In this document: one piece after another, positions 19,001-31,600 of the stretch
Layout: each line of letters begins with the position of its first letter
How positions within the stretch are numbered: position 1 is the stretch's first letter
Source: Xiphophorus maculatus
Taxonomy: Eukaryota > Chordata > Actinopteri > Cyprinodontiformes > Poeciliidae
Direction of reading: 5' to 3'
DNA length: 64,000 bases
Assembly (NCBI RefSeq): GCF_002775205.1
Contig: NC_036454.1
Location: 1,092,382 to 1,156,381, forward strand
Notes under the pieces: model-generated
Database searches by the model: none
Told to the model about the DNA's origin: nothing
Seen by the model: the letters and a program-made list of their open reading frames with translations, nothing else
Position numbers and translations under genes: made by a program

Positions 19001-19487
19001 GCCTTCATGTACTTGTCTCTGATGTAGATTGCTCGACTGGCTCTAGTAGGAGGCACCAATTCAGCCAACATGATAAGAAGAATGTTGACAACTTGTATGA
19101 GAAATGCCCTGGCAAGTCAGTTCAACTGGGCTGGGAAGAAACATAGGCATTCCCAGAGTAAAAAGCCATTCAAGGACACAATCCTGCAAGAGTGCATATT
19201 AGGTGAGCTTCCTCTACTGGAAAAGGGCTTTGACTTTTAATTGTAGGAAATGAGACTGTTGGTGAATCAGAATCTAAACAAAGTGAGGGTAGGGGATAAT
19301 AAGAAATTTTATGTGAGATACCCTCCATCGTAATGATGTTCTTTTGTGTCTTTCAGTTGCTGCTCGTCAATTCGAACCAGGCCTAACTGATCAAAATTAC
19401 AGCGAAACAGTAAAGAAATGGTTTCGCTATGCACCAGACCGGGAGGGAGGCATTGAAAGGCAACCAAAGGGACGGCCAGAAGACTGA
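16039..19487 (+). pseudogene. Spliced DUF4806-type companion gene of the DNA transposon
   Basis: Eleven exons with matching phases are readable: 16039-16240, 16653-16764, 16957-17054, 17257-17307, 17458-17538, 17677-17766, 17859-17912, 18271-18315, 18405-18637, 19028-19202 and 19357-19487. Intron 8 has a GC donor (g|gcaagt). The first exon reads VVQFPNGGTAVVLESWF, of the type seen at the start of such proteins. The last three give LPIESEEDFSKAE, ALVGGTNSANMIRRML, FNWAGKK and VKKWFRYAPDRE, the pattern of a DUF4806 domain (function unknown). The middle exons are small and low in pattern. In the frame from ATG 16039 a TGA interrupts codon 7 (16057-16059), so the gene is dead, or begins elsewhere, or has an upstream exon. 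AATAAA follows about seven bases after the stop. Linkage suggests a transposition accessory role, which is inference. Confidence 0.75.
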
Positions 19488-19554
19488 AATTAAATAAAAT
19501 ATTTAAGCAATGCCATGGTGTTTTTATGTGGTTTATTTCAGGATGATGGTTATG

Positions 19555-20160
19555 ATGGTTGAATAAACATTGATTGAATGCAGAATCAACACAAATGTGC
19601 GTGCAGAACCACGTTCAGATGAAGGTTGAATCAACGTTGATTCCTAACCTATTCAATGTAGAATCAACCGACATATGTGTGCAGAACCACAGTCAGATGA
19701 CTGTCGAAGCAACATTGATTCAATGTAGAATCAAGACAATTCCGGATGCAGATCCACGTTCAGATGAGTGTTGAATCAACATTGATTCAATGTAGAATCA
19801 ACGGAAATATGTGTGCAGAACCACAGTCAAATGAGTATTTAATCAACATTGATTCAATGTAGGATCAACAGAAATCCGGATGCAGATCCACGTTCAGATG
19901 ATGGTTGTCTCAACATTGATATAATGTAGAATCAACATTGGTACATAACTGATTCAATGTACTATCAACACAAATATGCATACAAGTTGACATACAGATG
20001 ATGGTTGAATCAACATTGATATAATGTCAGTTATGGTTGGAACCCTAACGTTGATTCAACATACAAGTCACCGACCACTTTCAATGTTGTTTCAATGTCA
20101 GCGTTCAACGTTGATTCAATGTTTCTGGCTGACATTGATTCAATGTTGTTTCAATCATTC
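19555..20160. repeat. Right subterminal repeat field of the DNA transposon
   Basis: About 90-bp units recur, each with variants of gttgaatcaacattgattc and aatgtagaatcaac, followed by a gcagatccacgttcagatga or gcagaaccacagtcagatga segment. Seven or more copies of ttgattcaatgt or close variants lie between 19570 and 20155. Such arrays in large DNA transposons commonly bind the transposase. Here that is inferred. Confidence 0.85.
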
Positions 20161-20175
20161 TGTGCTATCTGGGTA
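20161..20175 (-). repeat. Right terminal inverted repeat of the DNA transposon
   Basis: The 15-mer tgtgctatctgggta is the exact reverse complement of 291-305. It closes the element directly after a field of subterminal repeats. Confidence 0.75.
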
Positions 20176-20564
20176 CAGTAGGACAAATATTGACTCCCGT
20201 GTATTTCACTGCTCTTCGCTGCATCCTGACTCCGCTCTGTAGGGTTTTTTTTTTATAAAGCCCGAGTTGCAGGTGGGTTTCTTAGAGAGAAGAACATAGT
20301 TATCGGTAGCTGTTGTCGCTCTTTTTTCTTCTGGGCAAAAAGATTCTTATAAACCGACATGCCACCATCGATTATGTTAAATTTGGCAAGCTGTTTTACG
20401 TAGGTGTACATATTAAACCGCAACGTTGTTGACACACAGGTAGAGAAGAAGCAGAGAGACTGTTTAGCCAATCAGAATTCAGAACACAATGCACGATGCA
20501 AATCCGCGAAGCAGCGAGACCGTGAAAGGTGAACCGGGAAATAGCGAGGGTTCACTGTACTCTG
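20176..20564. other. Unassigned intergenic DNA
   Basis: No gene is recognised. A T-run at 20245-20254 and the word cccgagttgcagg are the only notable features. Confidence 0.3.
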
Positions 20565-21110
20565 ATGTTGTTTTGTTACTCTTTTTTTTATTGCAAACAA
20601 AGAACATATGTGAACAACATAGAGCAATAATAATTACAAACAGATACAACATAAATGGGCTTTACAGAACATAGAACAATTATTTTACAATGTCAAAATC
20701 AAATCGGTGCTCGAGGGTTGCAGGTCTTTAAGGGCAGTTATGATTTAATGGCTTTAGCATTTGAGCTGATTTTTAAGGATTCTAAATAGATATTAATAGA
20801 AGATAATAAAATCTGGAAATTAGGTTTTTGTTGTAAATGTTTGGAGGTGTGAATATGATATTTACCATAAATAATAAAAAAGTTGACAACATATAAAAAT
20901 TCTGTTTTGACAAGTTCACATTTCTCCATCCCAAACAAAACATCCTGATCTGTTAAAGTAATATTGAGATTTTTTTGATGAAAAAAAATTGACATATCTC
21001 TCCAGAATATTTTGGTATAATTACAATCCCAAAAAAGATGAACAAGCTTTTCCTCATTATTTTTACAAAAAGTACACATAGGGTCCAAATCCCATTTATA
21101 TCTTTTTTGT
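20565..21110 (-). mobile_element. L1-type LINE, 3' fragment
   Basis: On the minus strand 21088-20738 reads MDPMCTFCKNNEEKLVHLFW followed by DC, the CX2C...HX4C zinc motif that closes the ORF2 protein of fish L1/Tx1 elements, and then 90 more residues to a stop. The T-run at 20581-20589 on the plus strand corresponds to the A-rich tail. The 5' part is missing. Confidence 0.75.
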
Positions 21111-22309
21111 TTTGTTACTCATTCTGCTGCAAGTTGGCTCAATTTTGACGCGCAAGACGTAACCGGTAAAATCCGGTTTAGGATTTTCAAAATAAAAGAT
21201 CCGGAAGTAGTTCATTATTTCTTGCGCGGCCCGGTACCAATTGGTCCGCGGACCGGTTGGGGACCACTGCCCTAGAGGGCTCCGTAGACCGCGGCAATAA
21301 AATATACTGGGGGGTTTTCTTCGAACCTCTTCAAGTTTTACTGCCATAATTTTAGTTGGCATGTTTTATTTTGTATTATTTATATTTTTTGTTATTATGA
21401 CTCTTATTTTGAAAGGTTAAAGTAGGATGTGGAATCCAGCATGTTGCTAGGGAACCAGAGAAAGAAGATGCATGCGATATGAAAGCTTAGCTTTAGCAAG
21501 TGACTGTAAAAGGGTAATTTAAGTTTAAAGAATTAATTTATTAACCTCATTTCTACCTTGAAAGGAAGGCTCAGCCAGCGAGGCTGCATTAAACAATAAA
21601 AAACAACATAAAAAATAAACTTTACATTATATTGGCAAACTAAAAGTAATAACATATAAACATATGTTTATATGTATTTATATCGGTTTTTATGTCGTTA
21701 TTGACACCGTCTCACTTAGGTTTATGTTGTATTTTAGTTCGACGGTGGTGTTGGTGTCAGTGGGTCAAAGTGAAATTGTAACAAGAGCAACTTTAAAGAT
21801 TGACATTAAAGCTGACTTCACACCAGTAGTTCAACAACTCTTTATTGCCAAGAAGAAGAAGAAGAGGTGGAAGTGATATCAAGAATGGGAAGATGGCGCA
21901 GCGTGTGCACCTCCTGTAATCGCCACAATAAAATATGGGTTAATCATTTTTCTGCTGGTTACACATGCAGCAATTAATTGTGGGTAATACACTTCGCCGA
22001 AGCCCGCGTCGTCAAGTCCACCTTTCTGCAGCAAACAGGAAGGGAGGGACGGACCGCTGTCAGTCTCAGACCTTATTTGGAAATAAGAACAAATAATAAT
22101 GAAACTAGAATCAATGAATCAAAACCCAAAACAACCGAAGACCCTAACAGAAAAGGAGAGAAGAAGAGTCTGTCTGCAAACCAAAGAAAAAACACTCCGG
22201 AAGTGAAGGGGGCGCTATTTCCTATATTATCCGTGGTTTCCCGCTTTTATTTTCTTCTGAAATCTGTCATATATGTTCACCTTTAGGAAGGAGTTTCACT
22301 GATTCAAAA
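21111..22309. other. AT-rich intergenic DNA with small repeats
   Basis: No supported gene. A perfect palindrome built on acatataaacatatgtttat lies about 21651-21674. A 109-bp segment at 22087-22195 recurs at 23522-23630 and is listed separately. Confidence 0.35.
22087..22195 (+). repeat. 109-bp direct repeat, copy 1
   Basis: Starts gaacaaataataatgaaact. The same 109 bases occur at 23522-23630 with about four differences. The two copies flank an L1 fragment. Confidence 0.85.
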
Positions 22310-23262
22310 ACCTGTTATTGCATTTATTATATCTAATGTCCACATGCTCAATTTGAATCTTATGGAGTCTTGGAATACAGAAATTAGGTAAATAGTTTTT
22401 AACTGACTGAATGAGGACATTAGTGAAACTATATAAAACTTTTTAATAAATTGTTAGTGAACAATCAGCTCCATATTTCCTGTTAAATTCCTCCAAACTT
22501 AGAATATCACCATTTCCATCCAGTAAATGAGTAATTGACCAGATTTGTTTATTCCACCAATCTTCTAGAAACATAGATCTTCTACACATAGAATGGCTCT
22601 GTTGTTCCACAGTGGAACATTATGAGGCTGAAGTTATTTAAACATAAACTTCCTCTGTAACAAAACCTGTTGGTGGAAATTAGAGAGTTGTAGGAAGTTT
22701 AGATAATTCAAAATCACATTTCAATAACAGCTCAATAGCTCCAACTTTTTGAAATACGAACGACGGTTTAACAAACCAAATAAAATCATCGTTTTTTAAA
22801 AAGGACTGAAGCCATCTAATTTTTAAAGTACCATTCATAATTTAAAAATCGATTGCCTTGATACCACCTTCCTCAAATGTTTTAGCAAATCACTTTTTCT
22901 GATGTAATGGTGCTTGTTTTTCAAAATAAAATTAAAATTTAATCTGTTTTATGATATTTGGAGGGACGGCTAAGGAATATGCAGGAAACGTCAGCCTGTA
23001 TAAGGATTCAGTTTTTGTTAATAAAGTTCTACCAAACAACATCAAGTCTCTTTGAAGCCAAATATTTAAGGTCTTGCCACATTTATCAATGTTGTCTAGT
23101 AAATCTTTTCTAACACTGGTAGCTCTACACTTAGTAATCCACATGCCTAAGTATTTAACTTCATTTTTAACTGGAATATTGGAAATTGAAGAATCAGAAC
23201 AATTATGGATACTCATAATTTCACATTTATTTACATTTAGCTGCAGCCCTGAGGCTGAGAGA
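22310..23262 (-). mobile_element. L1-type LINE fragment (RT thumb and connection region)
   Basis: Minus-strand translation of 23262-22932 gives SASGLQLNVNKCEIM, VKYLGMWITK and LNIWLQRDLMLFGRTLLTK, the conserved pattern downstream of the RT catalytic core in fish L1 ORF2. Further 3' (22930-22310) the match continues but is full of stops and shifts. It is an old truncated copy. Confidence 0.8.
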
Positions 23263-23521
23263 ACAACTTTATTTCCTGTAGAGCTGGAGGAAGGAAGTGG
23301 GGAATGTGGGACACCAACCTCAAACCCTTCAACATGAACGCCCATCTGAAGGACAGGAAGGAGAACCGGAGAACTGGGACCGGGCCGATAACTGGACATA
23401 ATAAAACTAGAGTACTAACTGGACACAAGAAATAAACATAAACTAGAAACAGTAAGAAGTTCTGAATTAAAGTAAAATAATAATTTAAAAAAGGCTGATA
23501 TTATCAAATAAAGACAATGAC

Positions 23522-23630
23522 GAACAAATAATAATGAAACTAGAATCAATGAATCAAAACCCAAAACAACCAAAGATCCTAACAGAAAAGGAGAAAAGAG
23601 GAGTCTGTCTGCAAACCAAAGAAAAAACAC
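23522..23630 (+). repeat. 109-bp direct repeat, copy 2
   Basis: Partner of 22087-22195, with about four substitutions in 109 bases and no length difference. Confidence 0.85.
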
Positions 23631-25019
23631 GACACTTATGAAAATAGAATAATAACCACTCTTTAATTTTAATCTCTGCAGGAACCTGGCACAGTTTTTC
23701 CTACTTAAGACAGAAAACAAGAGTTCAGCTCAGAGTGGATAAACTAGCCAGTTTAATACGGGACTAGTTAGGCGTTGTGGTTAGTTAGGAGGCACTGAGC
23801 GGCTAACGTTGCTAACGTTGTTCCTGTTGATCAAGTGTAAAGTCAATCCCAAAGACCTTCTTGTTGTCCAAATTTGTTCCAGATGAACCATTTATGAATA
23901 AATCCATTTATTCCAGGCCAGTGTTAACAATGACTCCGCCACAGCGTCAAAAACTTGAATGTCCTTCCGGGTTCAACACCTGTCAACTACTTGTCACCTG
24001 TTGGTTCATATACTGGAGCCGACAGCCCCATCTAGTGACCAAAAACCAAAAATACACATATTTGGCTCCGATAGTGGACTTTATTTTGAAAGTTTTACAT
24101 ACAGGAAGTTACAAATGGCGTGCTCATAAGACTAATAAAAAAAACAGTCAATCAGTTAATAAATAACTTGTCAGTGGGCTAATTATTAAATCGAAACATT
24201 CACATTTCACACACTTAATATATTCAATAATCATTGACTAAGGGGCGGAGCCTATGTGCCCCGCCCCTCTCTTGGGCGTGGTTAATATTTGTGTTGCTGG
24301 GGTTCACATTTACAGAAGAAACTGAATGTTTTGAATTCACACCTGCTGTGATGTCAGCACAGCAATGACATCACAGCCTGAAAGTTTGCTTCATTTCCTG
24401 TTTTTTCTGGTTTCTGCTCCAGATTCTTCACCTGCAGCATCAACTTGATCAACATTTCACAACGTCAGTTAGAGGTCAACGAAAATCGGTCCTGAAGGCT
24501 GACTGGCCAGTCAGAGGCTTCTGTGTGCAATCAGTGTGCAATCATCTGCACACTGATTTGGTGAAGTATCCAAAGAGTAATTCTGTCCAATCAGAAGCTG
24601 CCACTTCCTGTTGCAAGATGTCCCGATAGGCTGACAGATGAGCTAAACAAGACGGCTGGTCTGTGCAAATCCTGCCAGACAAAGAGACAGAAATGAGACA
24701 GGAAGTGGCGAGTTTTCTGACCTTCAGGAAACTCGTCACTTCCTGGTGGGATCCAAACTGCTCAACCTTCGTTGTTGTTTCATGAAACCATTTAAGCTTC
24801 AGGCTCCATTTAAAAGGAACTTTGCATTTTAAACCAAGTTCACCTCGACAACAGGAACCGGGCCGTTCCTAGAACCAAGAAACTGAATGTCTTTGTCCGG
24901 TTTGGTCCAACCAGGACAAAGATCTTCCTGGGAAGTTAATCATGTAATATTCGGTTGCTAGCTCCTCTGACTAAGTTGACCTTTAACCTTTGACCTCCAG
25001 CACGAAGAACCGTCCCAGG
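23631..25019. other. 3' flank of fnbp1, including its likely 3' UTR
   Basis: No gene recognised. Transcription of fnbp1 runs leftward into this stretch, so the part nearest 25019 should be 3' UTR. Three short word repeats (gtcacttcctg, aggaagtggc) and a near-palindrome around 24240-24275 (ggggcggagcc...ccgcccc) are seen. Confidence 0.35.
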
Positions 25020-28000
25020 TCACTCGGTACCTTTGGCGCTGCCGTCCAGAAACACCTTGATGTAGGACGTGGGGACGTATCCCTCCTCCTCCAGGTTCCT
25101 GCGGACTCTGGTCCAGCCGTCTCCTTTGTCCTCCTCCACCACAGACAGCAGCTCCCCCTCCACCATCGACAGCGTTCCTTCGTTCTGACCTGCAGGACGA
25201 GTCAGAGCGAACCAGAACCAGCGTCACAAACGCCTGACAGGGAGCAAAGCCCATCAAAAGCTTCCCGTATCGCTGTTTTAGCGGGAAAGTCTGTATTTGG
25301 ATTTTTAGCTGTTTCACCCAGAAAACATCTTTTACTTTTCCTGCCTGGTGAACTTTGACTCAACGGAGGCCAACAATCAACAAACGTTACAGTTTGTCAA
25401 CACCGTCATCAAAATCTGCAATACAGATCAATATATTGATGAAGTCATTAATAATCAAGATCAGCTCCAACCAGCTGGGTTTAAAGGGACTCAGGGTTTC
25501 AGCTGTTTTGCAGTTTTTTTGGCAGTTTGTTGCAGATCTGTGGAGCATTGAAGCTGAATGCTGCTTCTCCTTGTTTCTGTTCTGGTTCTGCTCTGCATCC
25601 AGAACCAGAACCAGAACCAGCAGGTTGATCCAGCAGCAGCAGATCTTTAATCTGTTTCTAAACGACCAACAGTAGATTAAAGTCTCTGAGTGAATGAATA
25701 TAGAACCAGGTGGTGTAGAACTAGATAGTGTAGAACCAGGTGGTGTCTCTATCCTCCTGGTTCTAGTCAGAACTCCAGCAGCAGCGTTCTGGACCGTTGG
25801 GTTGTCAGTCAGACCTGTGAAGACGCTGCTGCAGGAATCAAAACCTGGATGAGTTTCTCTGATCCGAGTCTTTAGTCTCTGGTTCTGGAAATCCCAACTT
25901 CTTTGTTAAAAAGTTGGTAAATTTGTTTCAGTCTGGAAGGATTGTGATTCTGTCAACTGTTAAAAATAAAATTGCAGAAATGATGGTGATGATGACGACG
26001 ATAGTGACTGGCCGGTCCAAACTGAGACGGTACCTTGGAACGGGTACAGAGACTTGCAGGTTCCGATGCTCGGTAGCGGTTCTTCATCATCGAAGTCATC
26101 GTCAAACTCGGAGCTGCGCGACTTGAAGGTGATTTCGGCCGCCTGGTCCTCGGTGTAGCTGCCGTCGGGGCTGAAAGGAGAGCACAGTTCAGCCTGGGCC
26201 GGTCCAGAACCGAGGCAGAGCGGGTCCGTGGATAATGGGTTCCGATCACCTCTCTCTGCTGGCAGGGCTGCGGTTGTTCAGCTGCTTCAGGCTGTTGCTT
26301 CCTGGCGTTGTTGCCTGGGAGTTTAACCCGCAACCTCCGCTCTGCCTCCCGCCACCATGATCAGACAGACCACCGTCCGTCTCCGAGAGCCACACCTGGA
26401 CCCAGAAACACAGCAGAACCCGGTCGGTACCAGAGTAAACTCAGAGAACCGACAGAATGTATTCAGAGTAATCTGGCGGTCCTCTCTGCTCCGCCCACCT
26501 GGCTCCGCCTCAACTCCTCCTCCAGTCGCTGCAGGTTCAGCTTCACTTCCTCCAGTCGAGGCTCCAAACTTCTGGCGTCGCCCATCTGAGGACTTCGTTC
26601 ATAAACCTCCCTCATCTTCAGCAGAGCATCTCTGAAACACAGAACAGTCCCAACGGTCTAGCAGAACCAGAACCTTCCCCAATACAGGTCTGGTAACTAG
26701 TCTTACTTAGTCACCTGTAACTAAGTATGACTAGTTATACTAGTTGAGATGCACCATCTAGTCGACTCGCTGCTGTGACGTTTCATGTCGAGTCGACAGG
26801 TCGCGGTTACTGACAGAGTGATGAGGAACTAGGTGAGTTTGTCTGCTAGTGTGAAACATAAAAATACAAAATAATTTAGCAGTAAAAGTTCTGCAGACTC
26901 CAGCCCAGGTTTCCAGAATGAGGCGTGTCGCGGCGTCGTGGGCAGAGCGGCTCTAGACCTGGACGGTCCCTATGGGTCCCAATGGGACCCAATGGGTTCA
27001 ATCCCCCCAAAGTTTATCAACTCATAAAACCGTTTCTATGACGTCACAGCGACTAGTCGACTCGACTTGTATCAGGTTAACCTCGACTGTTGTTGAACCG
27101 CCACTTTTACCCAGAGTTGAAACTCAGACAATGTTTCAGTGAAACAGGAGCTTCAGTTTTATTGGATATTGTGTTTATATAATTACTTGCCTTTTACCAA
27201 ATACTTGACTCTGATTTGAGTAATTTCTTGGATGGCTACTTTTTATTTTTACTTGAAAAAAATATGTTGAAATAGTACTACTCTGACTGCAGTACTATGA
27301 GTTAGTAGTACTGTGTGTACCCTACGTTGCCCCCTGCCGTCATGTGTTACCTTTGCTCTCGCTCTCTCTGGATCTCCTGGTTGATGCTGTTAATTCGGGC
27401 CAGAAGCTTCTTGCGTCTCTGCTCAGGAGGAAGCTGGCTGCCGTCAGTTACACTGGAACCCTGAACGGAGCGGGAGCAACCGTTAGGAAACGCAGCAGAG
27501 CTTTGAAACTCCAGGATTTAAATGACCAGTGACACACTGACCAGCTTTAGGGACAGCTGTCCAATCAGGAGAGCATGAAAGAAGCAAAACAAATGAGTTA
27601 AACGCTCTGATTTAGCAGAAACATTCGCTCTCTGAGCTTATATACTGTATTTAGATATATAGTACAGACCAAAAGTTTGGACACACCTTTTAATTCAAAG
27701 AGTTTCCTTTATTTTCATGACTATTGACATTGTAGATTCACACTGAAGGCATCAAAACTATGAATAACATGTGGAAATATGAACTAAACAAAAAAGTGTA
27801 AAACAACTGAAAATAGCCCTTATATTCTAGTTTCTTCAAAGTAGCAACCTTTTGCTGTGATTACTGCTTTGCACACACTCTGCATTTTCTTGATGAGCTT
27901 CTAGAGGTCGTCACCTGAAATGGTTTTCACTTCCTAGGTCAACCTGCCCTGTCAGGTTAATAAGTGGGATTCCTTACCTTATAAATAGTCATGAAAATAA

Positions 28001-28609
28001 AGAAAACCCACTGAATTAGAAGGTGTGTCCAAACTTTTGGTCTGTACTGTATGTATAGATATATAAAAGTGACATGCGATGAGGTTCATAGCTCTGACTT
28101 AATCATATTTACAAATATAGACCCCCTGCATGTTATTGTTTATATGAGGAAATTTCGTGCATGTGGACAAAGCTGGAGGGTAAAAAGATGATTCTGCTAC
28201 ATCCAGAGCCGCCGTAGAAAAACCGTTAACTCAAGCGCAGCTACGTTGCCATAGCAACTGACAACAACGTCACAAAAAAACCCACTGATATTCAGTCTGT
28301 TGCAGTGGTTTGGTTTTAGGCTTAATGTTTATTGTGAGATTATTAATAAGTGATTGATGTGGTACGAGGAGAAAATTATAAATATATTGCTGCACTTTAC
28401 TGTATGGCTAGCTCCACGGCTAGCTCCACGGCTAGCTTGCTGTTACTGTCTCTTACTCTGCAGCTGTGGAGTCTCAACGTCTGGGATCATTAAACCCTGA
28501 TGCCCTCCAGGCTGAAGGTTCGGTTGGGTAAAGATGTTTCTCTGGGAGAGAGACCTGATGCAAACCCAGGAGGGGCAAAACTCTGAGGAACAGGTGAGGA
28601 TGATCCATC

Positions 28610-28668
<59 letters not shown>

Positions 28669-31600
28669 CCCTCTCTTCAGGCTTCGGAGACACTGCTTCC
28701 TGGTTCTGGACCCAGAGCTCATGAGGTCACTAAGCCGTTGTGTGATTGGCTCTCTGGAGCCTGTGGGTGGAGACTGGGAGGAGTTGATCACCTCTCCAGG
28801 TGAAGGTGAGGTCGGGGGCGGGGGTGGTGGTTGCCTTGGCGACGACAGGAGATGCAGCAGCTGCAGAGAGACACAAAAGCTTCAGTTCAGGCAACTAGGT
28901 GACCCCCCACCAGGTGACCCCCAAACCGGGTTTAATCCTTTCATTCTCATGTTTTCTTAGAAACCTTCAGGATCTCCCAGAGGAACCGACCGGGTCCAAA
29001 GGTGTGTGTGGGGGGGGTCACCTTGTTTTTCCGTAGGAAGGGCCACAACTTCCTGCTGTGTTTTCGCCCCTCAGCCCGGTTGTCAAGGTAACTGGATTCA
29101 GAGATGCTCCGCCTCATGTTGGCGCTGTAATCTTCAAACTCAACGTCGCCTGGAGGGTCGAAGCCGGATTTATAAACCTCCACCACATGACCGGTGTCCT
29201 GCACACACACACACACACACAGATGATGATCCATGGATCAGCTGCAGCTCTAAAACCCTCCAGGCGTGGGCCTCACCTTCCTGGGCTGGATGCTTTCAGC
29301 GGCGTCCATCATGGCGTCCAGACTGCGGCTCGCCGCAGGAAGGACCTTCCGCTCCGACTCCGCTGCCGAACGCATCGCCTCGGCGATCCGCTCGATACGA
29401 CGCTCCTCCATGTCCTGAATGCGCTGCAACGACCAGACAGAGTCAATCTATGAGCAGAAGGTCTATCAAACACTGAATCTATTACACACAGATCTATAGA
29501 CTGGAATGTAGAATCTATTTATGATAGATCTACTGCTACATTCAGTCAGAAACAAAGACACACATCTAGTCACTTTCTGTGTTTGAGACTTTTATGGCAA
29601 CAACGCTCTGCAGGTCAGAGGTCATCTGTAGGTCAGAGGTCATCTGCAGGTCAGAGGTCGTCTGTAGGTCAGAGTGGCGAAAAGCCAGACGGATTTAAAC
29701 CACTAGAGAATCTAATTGCTGTGGCACCGTTTGGCCTGCAGAGGGCAGCACTGAGACAGTTTTGGGTAAAATCATTTATAATTAAACACGTTTAGATAAA
29801 AATGTGAAAACTGAATCAGAAACATGAAGTTTTGTGAGAACAAACTGTTCTGCAGTTAGTCACATGACCTGAGTAAACTGTAAATGGTCAAATTGAAGTT
29901 AAACTGATTTAAAAGGGTTTCGAGTCACTTTGTTTTGTAATTCAAATTTCATTGATTTTCTGAATATTGTCACACATAAAGTAGAAACACAAACAGAAAA
30001 GGCTGCAGCTGTTACATCATATCAATGTTACAGTCAGTGTTGGGTAGTAATGGATTACATTTTTAAAGTAACTTACCCAACACTGGTTACAGTGTTGATT
30101 CAAAAACAAACAGTAGCTGGAAAAAGTTAGTTGTCCAGAAAAACCAGGAAACTTCGTCCTGATCAGTCAGCCAGAGGCCGGAGTTCTTATGAGTGAGTCC
30201 CGGTCCGAGTCCAGGTCCGTGTCCCTGTCCGCGCCACAGGTCCATGTCCAGGTCCATGTCCAGGTCCGAGTCCCGGTCCATGTCCCAGACCGAGTCCCTG
30301 TCCGCGTCACAGGTCCGAGTCCCGGTCCGTGTCCCAGACCGAGTCCCTGTCCGCGTCACAGGTCCGAGTCCCAGTCCGTGTCCCAGACCGAGTCCCTGTC
30401 CACGTCACAGGTCCATGTCCCGGTCCAGGTCCGTGTCCCAGACCGAGTCCTGGTCCGTGTCCAGGTCCGAGTCCCGGTCCGTGTCCCAACTCAGAACCTC
30501 CAACATTTGAAACCAAAATGGTGAAACCAGAGAACAGACCCTAACCTGCCCACCTCTTTCCTGTGTATTCTGGTAGGTATAATATCTATGTAGTACTTTT
30601 GTATTCTGGTAGGTATAATATCTATGTAGTACTTTATACTGAATACATTTACTTCTGTCACATATTTACCACTGACAGCACATTCAACCATTTTTCTTTT
30701 CTCAAATCTCTCTGCCATAAAAGTTTAGTATTTGACAAATTACTACTCAAATTATAACTTGACAGTTTATTAAACTGAGAGGCAATATGTTGATCAGGTG
30801 GTATTCTAATATAGTTCTATATGTCATTTTCTACAATCGTTTTACATTTTGAGGTAACATAATGTCTCATCTGCAGACATTTCCAAAAATCTGCTCTACC
30901 TTCCAACTTAAATGTAAGTAAGTTTGTTGAAGGACATGAATTGCCCGTCTTTATACAAATCACCAAATCATGCATATACCATGAGAACACACACACACAC
31001 ACACACACACACCTGTGTGAGATTTAGGCATCTCAAATGACAGACAACAGGGTTTAGGATCCAGAAGTCTCTTTTCCTTAGGAACAGATAATTTCTCTAG
31101 TTTTATTCTCACTCTTTTACTTCCCAACAAGAAATGTTTCATCAAATGTTCATAGCTTTAAAATATCAAGTGGAATTGTAATAGGAAGCATCATAAGCAC
31201 ATAGCTACACTGAGGGGCAGTAATCATTTTTATGATGTTAATATTACCCCACAGTGTTAGTTTTATCTTCTCCAACTTTTCACAGTTGAATTTTTGAAAG
31301 AAAATGTAGTGAAGGTAAATCTTCCAAATCCCTCCTGAGTCACTTTGTGCCTTCAGGAATCCACTGAACTGAAAATCTTTGACCAGGTGTGAATGACATG
31401 AAGAGGTTGTCATGGCAACAGACCCACTGTCTGTCACTCCTCAGACACTGGAAGTAAAGGACGCGTGCAAACCGTGAATTTAACAAAAAAAAAAGCAAAT
31501 ACAAAAATGACAATAAATCAGTTTTACAATTTGTTTCCTGTTTAAAATACACAGCTTATTGGCCGTGTCTCGGTAATCCGTCAATCATTTTTCTAATATA

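Larger units (their letters stand above)
291..20175 (+). mobile_element. Large two-gene DNA transposon with 15-bp TIRs, invaded by an ERV
   Basis: Perfect inverted 15-mers (tacccagatagcaca at 291-305, and its reverse complement at 20161-20175) bound a block of about 19.9 kb. Without the 12.2-kb provirus and one target-site copy it would be about 7.7 kb. Inside are a tnp2/CACTA-like transposase and a spliced DUF4806-type gene, both on the plus strand. Both ends carry subterminal repeats rich in the motif ttgattcaatgt. Flanking bases suggest a TA target duplication if the element begins at CCCAG, but this cannot be fixed because the left end is tandemly duplicated and another copy of the terminus may lie just outside the window. 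The superfamily (CMC/EnSpm-like) is inferred from the transposase, not from the termini. Confidence 0.75.

Noticed and set aside
19555-20160. CRISPR-like array
   Set aside because: Unit and spacer are both repeated, the host is a vertebrate and no cas genes are near. It is a transposon subterminal array.
30087-30524. Several overlapping Ser/Arg/Pro-rich frames
   Set aside because: Product of a hexamer-based minisatellite, open in many frames at once.
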